A DNA stretch of 64,000 nucleotides from CAVXEF01 sp963827315. Lineage in GTDB: Bacteria > Planctomycetota > Phycisphaerae > Sedimentisphaerales > Anaerobacaceae. The notes under the pieces are model-generated. The model worked only from the letters and a program-made list of their open reading frames with translations, was not told where the DNA came from and searched no databases. The position numbers and the translations under genes are program-made. The DNA lies in NCBI GenBank assembly GCA_963827315.1, contig CAWHAL010000001.1, positions 186,001 through 250,000 of the forward strand, given 5' to 3'. Positions 7,887 through 16,531 of this stretch are shown here, piece after piece (position 1 is the first letter of the stretch; every line of letters starts with the position of its first letter).

Positions 7887-9272
7887 TTAGGCTAATCCCA
7901 ATCTCTCAGCCTCGACATCAAGCCCATAGCTCTTCATTTTCTTGTACAGCGTTGTGCGGTTTATCTGCAGGCTCCTGGCGGTCTCCTGTCTGCTCCAGTG
8001 ATTCGATTCGAGCGCCTGGCGAATGATATCTTTTTCCGGCTCAGCCATCGCCTCTTTTAAGTTCGTGAGTTTATATGTCCTCCGCCGTTGGTTTGCCTCC
8101 TGCTTTATCACGCTCGGCAAATCGTCAGGACTGATGAAGCTGTTTTTGCTCAGCAGGACCGCCCTCTCAATCACGTTTTCCAGCTCGCGAACGTTGCCCG
8201 GCCACAAGTACCGCTCTAAGCACTCCATCGCATCATCAGCGATACCGAGTTTCTCTCGCTGTTGTTGTGCGCAGTAAACCTGCAGAAAATGCTCAGCTAA
8301 CAGCCGAATATCGCCGACTCTTTCGCACAAAGGCGGCAGGTTTATTATCACCACATTTATCCGGTAATACAAATCTTCCCGGAATTTGCCTTCCTTTACC
8401 TGTTGCGCCAGGTCCTGATTTGAAGCGACTATCATCCTCGTATCGACGGTTATAGTCTTATTACTGCCGACAGGCTCGAACTGCCTGTCCTGCAGAACCC
8501 GCAAAAGCTTAACCTGCAGTGCCGCTGACGCATTGGCAACTTCATCGAGGAACACCGTTCCGCCTTCCGCCGCCAAAAATTTCCCTTTCTTGTTGCTTAC
8601 CGCTCCGGTAAACGACCCTTTAACATGTCCGAATAGTTCGCTTTCCAGTAGCGTCTCCGGAAGGGCTCCGCAGCTCACCTCCACAAATGGCTGATTCCGT
8701 CGGCTGGAGCGATAATGTATCGCCCTCGCTAACATACTTTTGCCAGTCCCCGAAGGCCCCGTCATCAGTATTGTCGTCTTGCTGTCGGCAACGGCCTCAA
8801 CAAGGTCAAATATCTTCGCCATCTTATAATCCTGGCTGATTATGCTCTCTAAACTGTATTTCTGCCGAAGCTGTAGTCGCAGCCTCTCATTTTCGTTCAT
8901 AAGCGATTGTTGTTGCAGCGACCTGTCTATCGCTAATCGCAGCTCGTCATCGACAATTGGTTTTGTCAGGTAGTCGTAAGCGCCTCTCTTAATCGCCTGC
9001 ACCGCGCTTTCGATTGTGCCGTAGCCGGTTATTACGATTACTACAGTCTGCGGGTATTCTTTTCGCACCACATCCAATAGCGCAAGCCCGTCTCCGTCCG
9101 GCAGATTCACATCTGTTATAACAAGGTTGTAGTTCTTGTTCCGCAGCTCAGCCAGCGCACCGTTTAATGTCTCTGTCCCCGTGGACTGGAACCCTTCCAG
9201 TGATAAAAATTCGCACAGCGAATCCAAGATGATTCTGTCGTCGTCCACAACGAGGATATTCTTTTCTCTCAT
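7887..9272 (-). CDS. NtrC-family sigma-54-dependent response regulator
   Basis: 461 residues in three domains. The receiver (1-120) carries the phosphoacceptor D54 in VITDVNLPDG and K104. The AAA+ domain has Walker A GPSGTGKS (172-179) and the sigma-54 contact loop as GSFTGA (219-224) instead of GAFTGA. The Fis-type helix-turn-helix is at the C-terminus (SRQETARSLQINRTTLYKKM). It activates sigma-54 promoters when phosphorylated. The PAS kinase directly upstream on the same strand is the obvious partner, and a good sigma-54 promoter lies at 10846 in front of the PilZ gene, a plausible target. A palindromic repeat sits between the purine-rich ribosome site and the ATG. Confidence 0.93.
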   Translation of the reverse strand: MREKNILVVDDDRIILDSLCEFLSLEGFQSTGTETLNGALAELRNKNYNLVITDVNLPDGDGLALLDVVRKEYPQTVVIVITGYGTIESAVQAIKRGAYDYLTKPIVDDELRLAIDRSLQQQSLMNENERLRLQLRQKYSLESIISQDYKMAKIFDLVEAVADSKTTILMTGPSGTGKSMLARAIHYRSSRRNQPFVEVSCGALPETLLESELFGHVKGSFTGAVSNKKGKFLAAEGGTVFLDEVANASAALQVKLLRVLQDRQFEPVGSNKTITVDTRMIVASNQDLAQQVKEGKFREDLYYRINVVIINLPPLCERVGDIRLLAEHFLQVYCAQQQREKLGIADDAMECLERYLWPGNVRELENVIERAVLLSKNSFISPDDLPSVIKQEANQRRRTYKLTNLKEAMAEPEKDIIRQALESNHWSRQETARSLQINRTTLYKKMKSYGLDVEAERLGLA

Positions 9273-9284
9273 AGCAGCCGATTT

Positions 9285-9301
9285 ATCCGCCTCTGGCGGA
9301 T
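9285..9301. repeat. GC palindrome repeat between kinase and regulator genes
   Basis: A 17-base perfect palindrome with centre TCT, in the 53-base gap between the two genes. On the minus strand it falls between GGAAGGAA and the regulator ATG, so the leader could fold a hairpin beside the start. Confidence 0.8.
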
Positions 9302-9325
9302 TTCCTTCCCTTTTAGCCCGTGAGA

Positions 9326-10459
9326 TTATGAATCTTCACTTGTCACCGGCAAATACACCGTAAATACGCTGCCGCCACCCGCAGCGTTTTCAGCGGTTAT
9401 TCGACCCTCGTGTCTTTCGATTATGTCCTTCGATATCGCCAGGCCCAGTCCTGTGCCCTTGATTTTATCTTTTGTCGTAAAGAAAGGTTCGAATATCGCC
9501 TCGGTGTTTTCTGTCGGCAGACCCGTTCCAGTATCGCGAAATTCCACAATGGCTGTATTATCTGCCGCCAAGCGCGTTGATATGCTGAGCTCTCCTCCCT
9601 CCGGCATCGCGTCCAGCGCATTCTTTATCAGGTTGCAGAACACCTGAAACAGGTTGCTGCTCCTGATTTTTGGCATGTCTGGAGCGTAATTACGCAGTAT
9701 CCGAACACCGCAGGCATCCGCCCTCGGCTCCATCGTCTTTATCGCATCCTCGATAACCCGTTCTATTTTGGTGTATTCGAAAAACACGTAACTACTACGC
9801 GAAAATTCCAAAAGCTCGCTCACAATTTGAACCATTCTCATCAAACCCTGCCGGCACTGTGTCAGGTATTCCTTCGGCTTCTCAAGATTTGCCTGCTCAA
9901 TGATTCTCAGCGACAGATTGATATATCTTAAAATCCCGTCCATAGGATTGTTCAGTTCATGCGCCACCTTCGAGGCAAGCTGCCCAATGGCTGCCAGCTT
10001 CTCAGCACCGGCCAATTGCCTTTGCGTATCAGCTTTTTCCGTTACATCTTCGATTACGATGGTCCCGCCGAAACTCTCTGCCGAGTCTGCCGTCCTCAGC
10101 GGCGTGCAGACAATGCGAAGTAGTCGCATCTTGCCGTTCAATGTGTAATTGACGTTGTCGAACGTCCGCGATTGGTTCTTTGATAGGACCTCTTTTAGTT
10201 GTTGGCTCCAGTCTAATCCGGGTGAGCCGGCCTTATCTGTGCCCTTGGCTAATGACTTGTCGATGTAATCATCCAGCCCTATCAGCTTCGCAGCGTACGG
10301 ATTCGCCTCGATTATCCGCAGGTCAGGTCCGTATGCAACAACGCCCACAGGAAGTGACTGCACGATTGTTCTGCCCAGCAGTCCAAGCCTCACTTCCCTG
10401 CCGGCATTTATGCTGAGCTTATTAGCCGAAGCATTGGGGTTCACTATATTTGCCATCAC
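9326..10459 (-). CDS. PAS-domain sensor histidine kinase (NtrB-like, cytoplasmic)
   Basis: 377 residues with no membrane segment. A PAS domain (about 30-143) is followed by HisKA with the phosphoacceptor H167 in VAHELNNPMDGI. The HATPase domain has the N box (NLIKNALDAMPEGG), the G1 box (FRDTGTGLP), the F box (EPFFTTK) and the G2 box (GTGLGLAIS). It probably phosphorylates the NtrC-like regulator encoded 53 bases downstream. The signal is unknown. The start is the GTG at 10459 or the adjacent ATG at 10456. The gene diverges from the PilZ gene across a 449-base intergenic region. Confidence 0.92.
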   Translation of the reverse strand: MMANIVNPNASANKLSINAGREVRLGLLGRTIVQSLPVGVVAYGPDLRIIEANPYAAKLIGLDDYIDKSLAKGTDKAGSPGLDWSQQLKEVLSKNQSRTFDNVNYTLNGKMRLLRIVCTPLRTADSAESFGGTIVIEDVTEKADTQRQLAGAEKLAAIGQLASKVAHELNNPMDGILRYINLSLRIIEQANLEKPKEYLTQCRQGLMRMVQIVSELLEFSRSSYVFFEYTKIERVIEDAIKTMEPRADACGVRILRNYAPDMPKIRSSNLFQVFCNLIKNALDAMPEGGELSISTRLAADNTAIVEFRDTGTGLPTENTEAIFEPFFTTKDKIKGTGLGLAISKDIIERHEGRITAENAAGGGSVFTVYLPVTSEDS

Positions 10460-10624
10460 TCGAAAGTCCGTGTCGTTCGAATTATTGGCCCTGACTTTTT
10501 CCCTTCCTCGCAGATGGTATTAAAATAAGCAATATCTCTCCACTGTCAAGCACTAATGTTGCAAAAAAACAACATATTTGTTCTTTTGGTCGGACATCCA
10601 GCACCATTTTTTTAGCAATAAGCG

Positions 10625-10639
10625 TAACATTTTGTAAAA
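10625..10639. promoter_or_regulatory. Site resembling the MerR operator half
   Basis: The 15 bases TAACATTTTGTAAAA differ at one position from the core of the dyad in front of the MerR gene at 16881-16904. It could be a second target of that regulator. AT-rich composition makes chance a real alternative. Confidence 0.35.
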
Positions 10640-10845
10640 CAAACAGCTAAAACGGCTTTTCACACGATATTTGGCCTTTCAGCCAGCCAAAATCCGCTTT
10701 GAACGTTGCTATTTGTCAACATTACAGGCCGCCTTCTCGCTGATTTTATCCACATCTGACCGCCGCCAATCAACAATCCCCTCTAACCTAAACCCCGACA
10801 AACACTTGCAGAAGTAAAACTGGGTTATTTGCCTAAGCATCCCTT

Positions 10846-10861
10846 TGGTACGAGTTTTGCT
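10846..10861 (+). promoter_or_regulatory. Sigma-54 (-24/-12) promoter of the PilZ gene
   Basis: TGGTACG (10846-10852), four bases, then TTGCT (10857-10861). The GG and GC dinucleotides are separated by exactly ten bases, as sigma-54 requires, and only one base of the TGGCACG/TTGC consensus differs. It lies about 48 bases before the PilZ start. The adjacent NtrC-like activator supports the call. Confidence 0.75.
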
Positions 10862-10908
10862 CTAATTTGGAGGGTGTTTCGAGTAAAAATTAGGAGGACT
10901 ATGCACGG

Positions 10909-11271
10909 ATGCAGATAATGGGTGAGAATGAGAAACGCAGGTTCAAACGCCTGGCGGCAAAATTCGATGTGTCCTGTTTTAAAGTCGATGCAACTCTGGA
11001 AACAGTCTATATCGGCCGCACCATCAACGTAAGTCCGGGCGGAATGTATTTCGAAACATCCGCCGACTCTTTCGCCACAGGAAATCTCCTGAGAATCGAA
11101 CTGTCAATACCTCCGAAAACAGGCCAGCTCGACTATGGTGGCCGCATCTCAGCCTTCGCTAAGGTCTTGAGAACCGAAACCCTCGACCGTATTCCCGATT
11201 TAGCTCATCCTTCTTACAACAAACATGGTATCGCGCTCGAATTCTGTCGTTCGCCGAAGCTTTGCACGTAG
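10909..11271 (+). CDS. PilZ-domain cyclic-di-GMP-binding protein
   Basis: 120 residues, a single PilZ domain. The arginine motif RRFKR near residue 10 and the NVSPGGMYFET motif (N-x-S-x-x-G) form the cyclic-di-GMP site, so binding is likely. A TAGGAGGAC ribosome site lies 11 bases before the chosen ATG. It should be expressed from the sigma-54 promoter at 10846. The last 80 bases recur in a second, diverged copy at 12549-12628. Likely role: a cyclic-di-GMP-responsive adaptor for motility or surface attachment, consistent with GGDEF, FliA and PilT genes elsewhere in the window. Confidence 0.9.
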   Translation: MQIMGENEKRRFKRLAAKFDVSCFKVDATLETVYIGRTINVSPGGMYFETSADSFATGNLLRIELSIPPKTGQLDYGGRISAFAKVLRTETLDRIPDLAHPSYNKHGIALEFCRSPKLCT

Positions 11272-11433
11272 CGTCTAATACAGCGTTTCATAAGTTCCTC
11301 GATTATTCTCAGCTTAAAAAGAGGCTAAGAGCTAATTCTTGATGAATCTCGCCGCGTTTTGGGGCTAAAATGCGTGTTGGTCCGGAAAAATGCGGGGAAT
11401 TTCAAAAGAACTCAGGTTCTTGCCTGACGTTTC

Positions 11434-11462
11434 TTGACATTCCAGATAGGAGGGGGTATAAT
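11434..11462 (+). promoter_or_regulatory. Consensus sigma-70 promoter of the dockerin gene
   Basis: TTGACA (11434-11439), a 17-base spacer, and TATAAT (11457-11462): a perfect match to the housekeeping consensus. A small dyad (AAGAAC, TCAG, GTTCTT) lies just upstream at 11406-11421 and could be a regulator site. Confidence 0.8.
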
Positions 11463-11515
11463 TTACAAAGTTGAGTAAGTTCGTTATCTGGGCTTGGAGG
11501 GAAAAGTTGGGAGTG

Positions 11516-12418
11516 ATGAGAAGAAGAAGGATGATGAGAGAGAGTAAGGTAGGCGGTTTGCCCGCAGGGTGGCCATCCATATCAGTTAAGTTCTATTGTT
11601 GTCTGGCGATTATTTCCTTATTTCTGCTCGGAAGTAACGTACAGGCAGACTTGGTTCTTATCCCGCAGTGGGCGCCCGATTTGAGCCTCTGGTCTGTTGA
11701 TGTTGCTTATAACGCCGGCACCCAGACACTCATGGCAAGCGGACCGGTATCGGGACAGGTGTTCGTTGACGCGGAAGAGAACATGTTCATCTTTGACGAA
11801 TGGGGCGCGTTCAATCTCTCCGCTACAATCGATAATGCGGGAGTCGCATCATCAGGGTCGTTTTCCCTGACGGGCGAGGTTTTGGGATATGGGACAACGG
11901 GACCGTTGATAACCGGAAATAATCTTTCTATTTTCAACTCTGCTTTCTTCGACACGCAAAATCCTAATGGTGATGAGGCCAACTTCGAATTTGTATTCGA
12001 CGTCTCGGGCGGTGATATGGCAGATTTATACGGCGGCATCGGCGCCAAAGTGTACATCATTATGACTTTTATCAACGTAGCGGGGGATGTAGCACAAAAA
12101 CAGTTCACGACCAATTTCGACAACCTTTATGGCCATCCCTTTGGCGAAGGGTGGGGCAATACCATGGCGGACATACACCCGATTTGTCTGTTTGCTCTGG
12201 CCGGCGATCTGAACAATGACTGCAAGGTGGATTTTGATGACTTTGCCTTGTTTGCGACAGAGTGGCTGGCAGAAGGGTGCGACGAACCTGACTGGTGCGG
12301 CGGTGCGGACTTCGACCTATCCGGAGATGTCACGCTGATTGACTTTGCCAAACTGGCGCAAAACTGGTTAATCGACTGTCAGGCGAATCCTTCCAATCCC
12401 GCCTGTGTGCCTGAATAA
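11516..12418 (+). CDS. Secreted protein with C-terminal dockerin-like repeats
   Basis: About 300 residues. A basic N-terminus (MRRRRMMRESK) and a hydrophobic core (FYCCLAIISLFLLG) ending in NVQADLV form a signal peptide. The central 200 residues are beta-rich with no recognised domain. The C-terminus has two dockerin-like calcium loops, GDLNNDCKVDFDDFALFATEWL and ADFDLSGDVTLIDFAKLAQNWL. The frame reaches a TTG at 11471, but the -10 box at 11457-11462 puts transcription start near 11469. The ATG at 11516 or a neighbouring GTG or ATG (11513, 11531) is therefore more likely. The role of the domain in such bacteria, which often lack cellulosomes, is unclear. Confidence 0.8.
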   Translation: MRRRRMMRESKVGGLPAGWPSISVKFYCCLAIISLFLLGSNVQADLVLIPQWAPDLSLWSVDVAYNAGTQTLMASGPVSGQVFVDAEENMFIFDEWGAFNLSATIDNAGVASSGSFSLTGEVLGYGTTGPLITGNNLSIFNSAFFDTQNPNGDEANFEFVFDVSGGDMADLYGGIGAKVYIIMTFINVAGDVAQKQFTTNFDNLYGHPFGEGWGNTMADIHPICLFALAGDLNNDCKVDFDDFALFATEWLAEGCDEPDWCGGADFDLSGDVTLIDFAKLAQNWLIDCQANPSNPACVPE

Positions 12419-12548
12419 AAAGGCAGGAGCGTTACTTGAGAAAACCAGAGACAGTGGGTCTGTTGAAAAAACACAGGGCATAAAAAGCTCGAAAAGACAA
12501 CTTGTGTTACAAATCAAAAGGTTGTGCAAACAGCACAGCCATTTTCCT

Positions 12549-12628
12549 ATTCCCGATTCAGCTCATTCTTCTTACAACGGATATGGTATCGCGCTCGAAT
12601 TCTGCCGTTCGCCGAAGCTTTGCACATA
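12549..12628 (+). pseudogene. Remnant 3' end of a second PilZ gene
   Basis: 80 bases match the end of the PilZ gene at 11191-11270 with about seven mismatches, in the same orientation. They encode the same tail (GIALEFCRSPKLCT) with changes at four or five upstream positions. No PilZ head precedes it. This looks like the end of a lost paralogue, with the dockerin gene lying between the two copies. Confidence 0.75.
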
Positions 12629-12629
12629 A

Positions 12630-12950
12630 GAATTACCTTTCCTGCCGGATACTCTCAAAGAGTTCAGCCCCTGCCGGACAAACCGAAGTTTTTATGTGCC
12701 GACTATTAACAGGTCTAACCGAAGCAATACACCCCTGTTTTTTGGCTTTACAAGGATTTACTACAGAAAAGATTATGAGAAAAACACCCAAATTTAAGTG
12801 CCTTTTTAGCTTGACACCAGGCTTCGAAAGTTGTACGATAATGCATTGTCCTTAGATGCGGACGGGCCATATCAAAAGAGGGGATAGAGAGAGTCGCTGA
12901 TTTAAAGTCTTGTACACCTCGGATTTGTGTCTTTGGAGTATGGGTACAAA
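12630..12950. other. Non-coding stretch upstream of the M28 peptidase
   Basis: About 320 bases with no gene that I can support. Overlapping short frames lack ribosome sites. I see no clear promoter or terminator. Confidence 0.6.
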
Positions 12951-14039
12951 ATGAGTAGAATTGTCCATCTGAATACTCAGAGAGCGGGGGCAATATTTTT
13001 ACTGGTAACGTTCGGTTTTGCCTGCTCTGCACAAGCTTCAGACTATGCAATTCAGAACATCGTTAACGACGTCTCGCAGAGCCAGTATCAGAATTTTCGC
13101 TTAGCCGTTGAGAGTTGTGGCCTCGGATTTTATGATTCGAGTTTCAATCAAGGTTACCGGAGCCGTGACGGCTGGGCTGGTGGTGGAAATCTCGGAAACC
13201 AAGAGGCTGCACTGTATCTCCATAACAAATTCTCAGAAATGGGTCTAAGCACTATTCTTCAGGGAACCTACAGCAATGTCGTTGCCGAATTGACCGGCGC
13301 TGTGACACCTGAGAAAATCTACGTTCTTGGTGGTCACTACGATACTTGTGGCAGCGGCGAATACCCCGGCGGCGATGATAACGCCTCAGGGACGGCTGGG
13401 TTGCTCGAGGCTGCCAGGGTACTCAGTCAGTATAGTTTCGAATGTACAATCCGCTTTATTGGATTCAACGCGGAAGAAGATGGGTTAAAAGGCAGCAGTG
13501 ACTACATTAATAATGTGGTTCTCGTCAACAACGAGACCATCGCCGGAATGATAAGTCTGGATATGATACTGCGGCCGGGCTGGGACAATGACCCTACCCA
13601 AATCGAAGACCTCGACATTATAACCTTGAGTACCACGGACTGCCTTGACTGGGCTGACTCATTCATCACAGCGGCTCAAACTTATGTGCCGTCGCTGAGC
13701 TTAGATGGCGGGACTCCATCCACATCCGGCTGGACTGCCAGTGACCAATACCCTTTTATCTCAGCCGGCTTCCCTGCTCTTTTGGCCATAGAGAACACCG
13801 CCAACGAAATATGGTCTGGCTGCAATACCTACTATCACTCGCCCGAAGACGCCAGTGACGGCTTAGCCAACAATCCCCTCAATCCCAGTGGTGTTACTTA
13901 CAACTATGCCTTTGCATCGGATGTTGTCAGAACAAGCATCGCCACCTTGGCGCAGGAGGCTGTTCTTATCCCAGAACCTGCTACTATCCTGACACTGGTT
14001 TTTGGTGGCTTGGCGATGCTTACCAGGAAACGATTCTGA
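12951..14039 (+). CDS. Secreted M28-family metallopeptidase with PEP-CTERM tail
   Basis: 362 residues from the ATG at 12951 (the frame extends to a GTG at 12927). A signal peptide (FLLVTFGFACSAQAS) is followed by the M28 aminopeptidase fold. Its zinc residues are visible: H129 in GGHYDT, the bridging aspartate in GGDDNASG (about 142-143), the catalytic/zinc pair in NAEEDG (about 175-176), the aspartate in SLDM, and the final histidine in YYHSPEDASD. The C-terminus IPEPATILTLVFGGLAMLTR is a PEP-CTERM sorting signal, normally cut by an exosortase. It is convergent with dapF, 11 bases apart. Substrate unknown. Confidence 0.92.
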   Translation: MSRIVHLNTQRAGAIFLLVTFGFACSAQASDYAIQNIVNDVSQSQYQNFRLAVESCGLGFYDSSFNQGYRSRDGWAGGGNLGNQEAALYLHNKFSEMGLSTILQGTYSNVVAELTGAVTPEKIYVLGGHYDTCGSGEYPGGDDNASGTAGLLEAARVLSQYSFECTIRFIGFNAEEDGLKGSSDYINNVVLVNNETIAGMISLDMILRPGWDNDPTQIEDLDIITLSTTDCLDWADSFITAAQTYVPSLSLDGGTPSTSGWTASDQYPFISAGFPALLAIENTANEIWSGCNTYYHSPEDASDGLANNPLNPSGVTYNYAFASDVVRTSIATLAQEAVLIPEPATILTLVFGGLAMLTRKRF

Positions 14040-14050
14040 TTAAACAAAGG

Positions 14051-14929
14051 CTATTTTTCGCACCAGTTGCCCTCAAAGACCTCGACCGCCGGCCCGGCCA
14101 TATAAACGCAATTATCTTCTTCGCACCAGTTCAATTCGAGGTCGCCGCCGGCCAGATGCGCCACACAGTCTCGCCCGCACCTTCCCGTCAAATTGGCCGC
14201 CACACAGCACGCGCACGCCCCGCTCCCGCAGGCCATCGTAATTCCGCTGCCGCGCTCCCACGTCCGAACCTTAAATTCACCTTCCCCAAGAACCTCAGCA
14301 AAATTTACATTTACACGGTTTGGAAAAAGTCTGTGTCTCTCAATCATCGGCCCGATTTTCTCAAGCTCTATCGCCTCAACATCCTCGCAGAAAAATACCG
14401 CATGAGGATTCCCCATTGACACGCAGCTCATCCGCAGCTTCTCCCCGAGAATGTCTATCGGTTCTTCCATCACCTTTTTGCCGGTCAGTTTTACAGGTAT
14501 ATCCTTCGGCGTCAGAATCGGCTGGCCCATATTGACACAGACTTTTTCAACCTTGTCAGCGTTATTAACAGCAAGACCGACTGTAAGCACGCCGTTGCCG
14601 GTCTCTATTTTCAAAGAAGCTGGATAGCTGTTTTGACCGGGCACAGAAAATAACCCGCCGGCTTTGGCAAGTTTATGTTCGTATACATATTTGGCAACGC
14701 ATCGAATACCGTTGCCGCACATCTCCGCCTCTGAACCATCAGCGTTGAAAATCCGCATCCGCACATCTGCCGTCTTCGATGGACATATCAGAACCAGGCC
14801 ATCGGAGCCCACACCGAAGTGTCGGTCGCTGATTATCGGCGCCAATTGCTCCGGATTGTCAACCGTCTCTTCAAAGCAATTGACATAGACATAGTCATTC
14901 CCAATCCCGTGCATCTTCGTAAATCTCAT
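14051..14929 (-). CDS. dapF: Diaminopimelate epimerase
   Basis: 292 residues. It interconverts LL- and meso-diaminopimelate for lysine and peptidoglycan synthesis. Both catalytic cysteines are present in their motifs, MCGNGIRC and ACGSGACAC, and the start MHGIGNDYVYV is typical. It is slightly longer than the usual 275 residues. It stands alone between the convergent M28 gene and the sigma-factor gene. Meso-diaminopimelate supply agrees with the peptidoglycan genes elsewhere in the window. Confidence 0.97.
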   Translation of the reverse strand: MRFTKMHGIGNDYVYVNCFEETVDNPEQLAPIISDRHFGVGSDGLVLICPSKTADVRMRIFNADGSEAEMCGNGIRCVAKYVYEHKLAKAGGLFSVPGQNSYPASLKIETGNGVLTVGLAVNNADKVEKVCVNMGQPILTPKDIPVKLTGKKVMEEPIDILGEKLRMSCVSMGNPHAVFFCEDVEAIELEKIGPMIERHRLFPNRVNVNFAEVLGEGEFKVRTWERGSGITMACGSGACACCVAANLTGRCGRDCVAHLAGGDLELNWCEEDNCVYMAGPAVEVFEGNWCEK

Positions 14930-15072
14930 TGTGCTTCTCCTTGCGAATACCGCTTTACTATACGCGTAAACAGGAATAAAAGCAAGATTTGTGTGGCACG
15001 CTCACAACATGGTTTGAAGAAAGTGATGGAACACAAAACACGAGCGATGGGGCACGAGCGACAAGCCACAAA

Positions 15073-15876
15073 TCAGACCGCAAATTCCCTTTTTCGGCTG
15101 CTCATCTGGGCTTTCAGACGCGCGATAATGGACGTATGCATTTGTGATACACGCGATTCGGACAAGTCCAGTGTCGCACCGATTTCCTTCATCGTCATCT
15201 CTTCGTAATAATACAAAATTACAATCAGCTGCTCTGCCCTCGTCAGCCCCCTCGTCAGCAGGCTTTTCAGGTCTCGCTTTTGTACTTCTATCAGCGGGTC
15301 CTCACTTTTTTTGTCCTTGATGATATCTATTTCGCGGACGTTCTTTTCGCTGTCATCGTCACCATTATTGTATCCACCCTCCAGCGATACCAGTCCGACC
15401 GCATTGGCGTCTCGCTGGAGTCTGTCGAACTCTTCCGCATCCATATCCAGCTCTTCAGCCGTCTCCTTCTCTGTGGGTTTTCGGCCAAGATACGTCTCCA
15501 GCGACCGCGTAGCTCTTGTTAGCTGATGGGCACGTGCGCGGACCAATCGTGGAACCCAGTCCATTCCCCTCAGTTCGTCAAGTATCGAACCCCTTATCCG
15601 CGGCAGGCAATACGTCTCGAACTTTACTCCCCTCCCAGGGTCAAACGCGTCTATCGCGTCCATCAGCCCGAACGTCCCGGCGCTGATAAGGTCTTCAACT
15701 TCAACCTTGTCAGGCAGTTTGCTGTGCAGTCGCTCCGCCGTCTGTTTTACCAAAGGCCTGTAGTGCTCTATAAGCTGATTACGCGTATGCTCGTCGTGGC
15801 TCTCGAAAAACCGCGCCCATATTTGTTCCACAGCGGGTCGTTGTTTTGTCTTGCCTGTGCTGCTCGTCCGTGCCAT
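15073..15876 (-). CDS. fliA: FliA/WhiG-type RNA polymerase sigma factor (sigma-28)
   Basis: 267 residues with sigma-70 regions 2, 3 and 4. Region 2 has LISAGTFGLMDAIDAFDPGRGVKFETYCLPRIRGSI-type residues (about 62-97), and IRGSILDELR is diagnostic of the FliA/WhiG group. Region 4 contains LTRAEQLIVILYYYEEMTMKEIG and a helix-turn-helix (LDLSESRVSQMH). It probably directs late flagellar genes. The flgB-like and MerR genes lie upstream on the same strand, about 210 bases away. The N-terminal 15 residues are a basic extension. Confidence 0.92.
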   Translation of the reverse strand: MARTSSTGKTKQRPAVEQIWARFFESHDEHTRNQLIEHYRPLVKQTAERLHSKLPDKVEVEDLISAGTFGLMDAIDAFDPGRGVKFETYCLPRIRGSILDELRGMDWVPRLVRARAHQLTRATRSLETYLGRKPTEKETAEELDMDAEEFDRLQRDANAVGLVSLEGGYNNGDDDSEKNVREIDIIKDKKSEDPLIEVQKRDLKSLLTRGLTRAEQLIVILYYYEEMTMKEIGATLDLSESRVSQMHTSIIARLKAQMSSRKREFAV

Positions 15877-16087
15877 ATGTTCCGCATCCTTTCCTGTAGG
15901 TCCGATAACGACCGCCGACTCGTCGTTACGCGAACTCGCCCTCTCTTCTGCCGAAAAAAATCCTTATTTTTATTCTCTATCAGTATCGGCAGACTGCCGG
16001 ATAACTTTATTTAAAAGAAACACTCTGTTGTTCCTGTAAAAAACCTCATCGCAACCGGCATTCCAGGCAGACCTCCTTCGCCGAAGC

Positions 16088-16510
16088 TTAATTAACAGTT
16101 GCCTGAAAGCTCAAATCCTTCTCCGCTTTTCGCCTCAAAAGCTCCTTCGCCAGTCTCCTATTAAGAGAATTCTCCATCAGCTTGTCTATTTGAGACTCCA
16201 GATATCTGTTTTGGTCTTCTTCCAGCAGTGACATAGCGGCCGCATCGGACACCGCCCGAACATAGAGCCCGCCGCCAAATTTAACGTTTGTGCTGTCACA
16301 TGGCAGAAACTGTCGGCTTTGAATGTATTCGTCGATGGCCTCATCTAACACCTCGGAAAACTCATTGCTCGGAAGGTCCTGCGGCACGTAACCGGGCACG
16401 TGCATATTGTTGATGTTCTGCTGGAGTATCTCCTGGCGAATGTTGGTGAACTCGATTATATTGACTATTAGCTCTGTGACGCCGTCCGTTATCTGCGGGC
16501 TCACACTCAT
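16088..16510 (-). CDS. FlgB-like flagellar basal-body rod protein
   Basis: 140 residues from the ATG at 16510, which has AAAGGAG five bases upstream. The segment NIRQEILQQNINNMHVPGY matches the conserved RQ...NIAN..TPGY start of FlgB/FlgC rod proteins. The helical tail (MSLLEEDQNRYLESQIDKLM) fits the FlgB C-terminus, which polymerises with the N-terminal helix. The middle is divergent, so an exact rod position is uncertain. It follows the MerR gene by 15 bases and precedes the sigma-28 gene, which supports a flagellar role. No other flagellar structural gene is in the window. Confidence 0.7.
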   Translation of the reverse strand: MSVSPQITDGVTELIVNIIEFTNIRQEILQQNINNMHVPGYVPQDLPSNEFSEVLDEAIDEYIQSRQFLPCDSTNVKFGGGLYVRAVSDAAAMSLLEEDQNRYLESQIDKLMENSLNRRLAKELLRRKAEKDLSFQATVN

Positions 16511-16531
16511 ATGCACTCCTTTGCGTATGCA

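Larger units (their letters stand above)
10460..10908. other. Divergent intergenic region between kinase and PilZ genes
   Basis: 449 bases without a credible gene. It contains a MerR-operator-like site at 10625-10639, AT-rich stretches around 10555-10620, and a sigma-54 promoter at 10846-10861. An ATG at 10901 opens only a five-codon frame that overlaps the PilZ start and is closer than usual to the Shine-Dalgarno sequence. Confidence 0.7.

Noticed and set aside
10901..10918. Five-codon upstream frame as a leader peptide for PilZ
   Set aside because: Its ATG is only three bases from the ribosome site and the peptide has no regulatory codon bias.
12502..12855. Frames around the PilZ remnant
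   Set aside because: They overlap in three frames, lack ribosome sites and are explained by the remnant and non-coding sequence.
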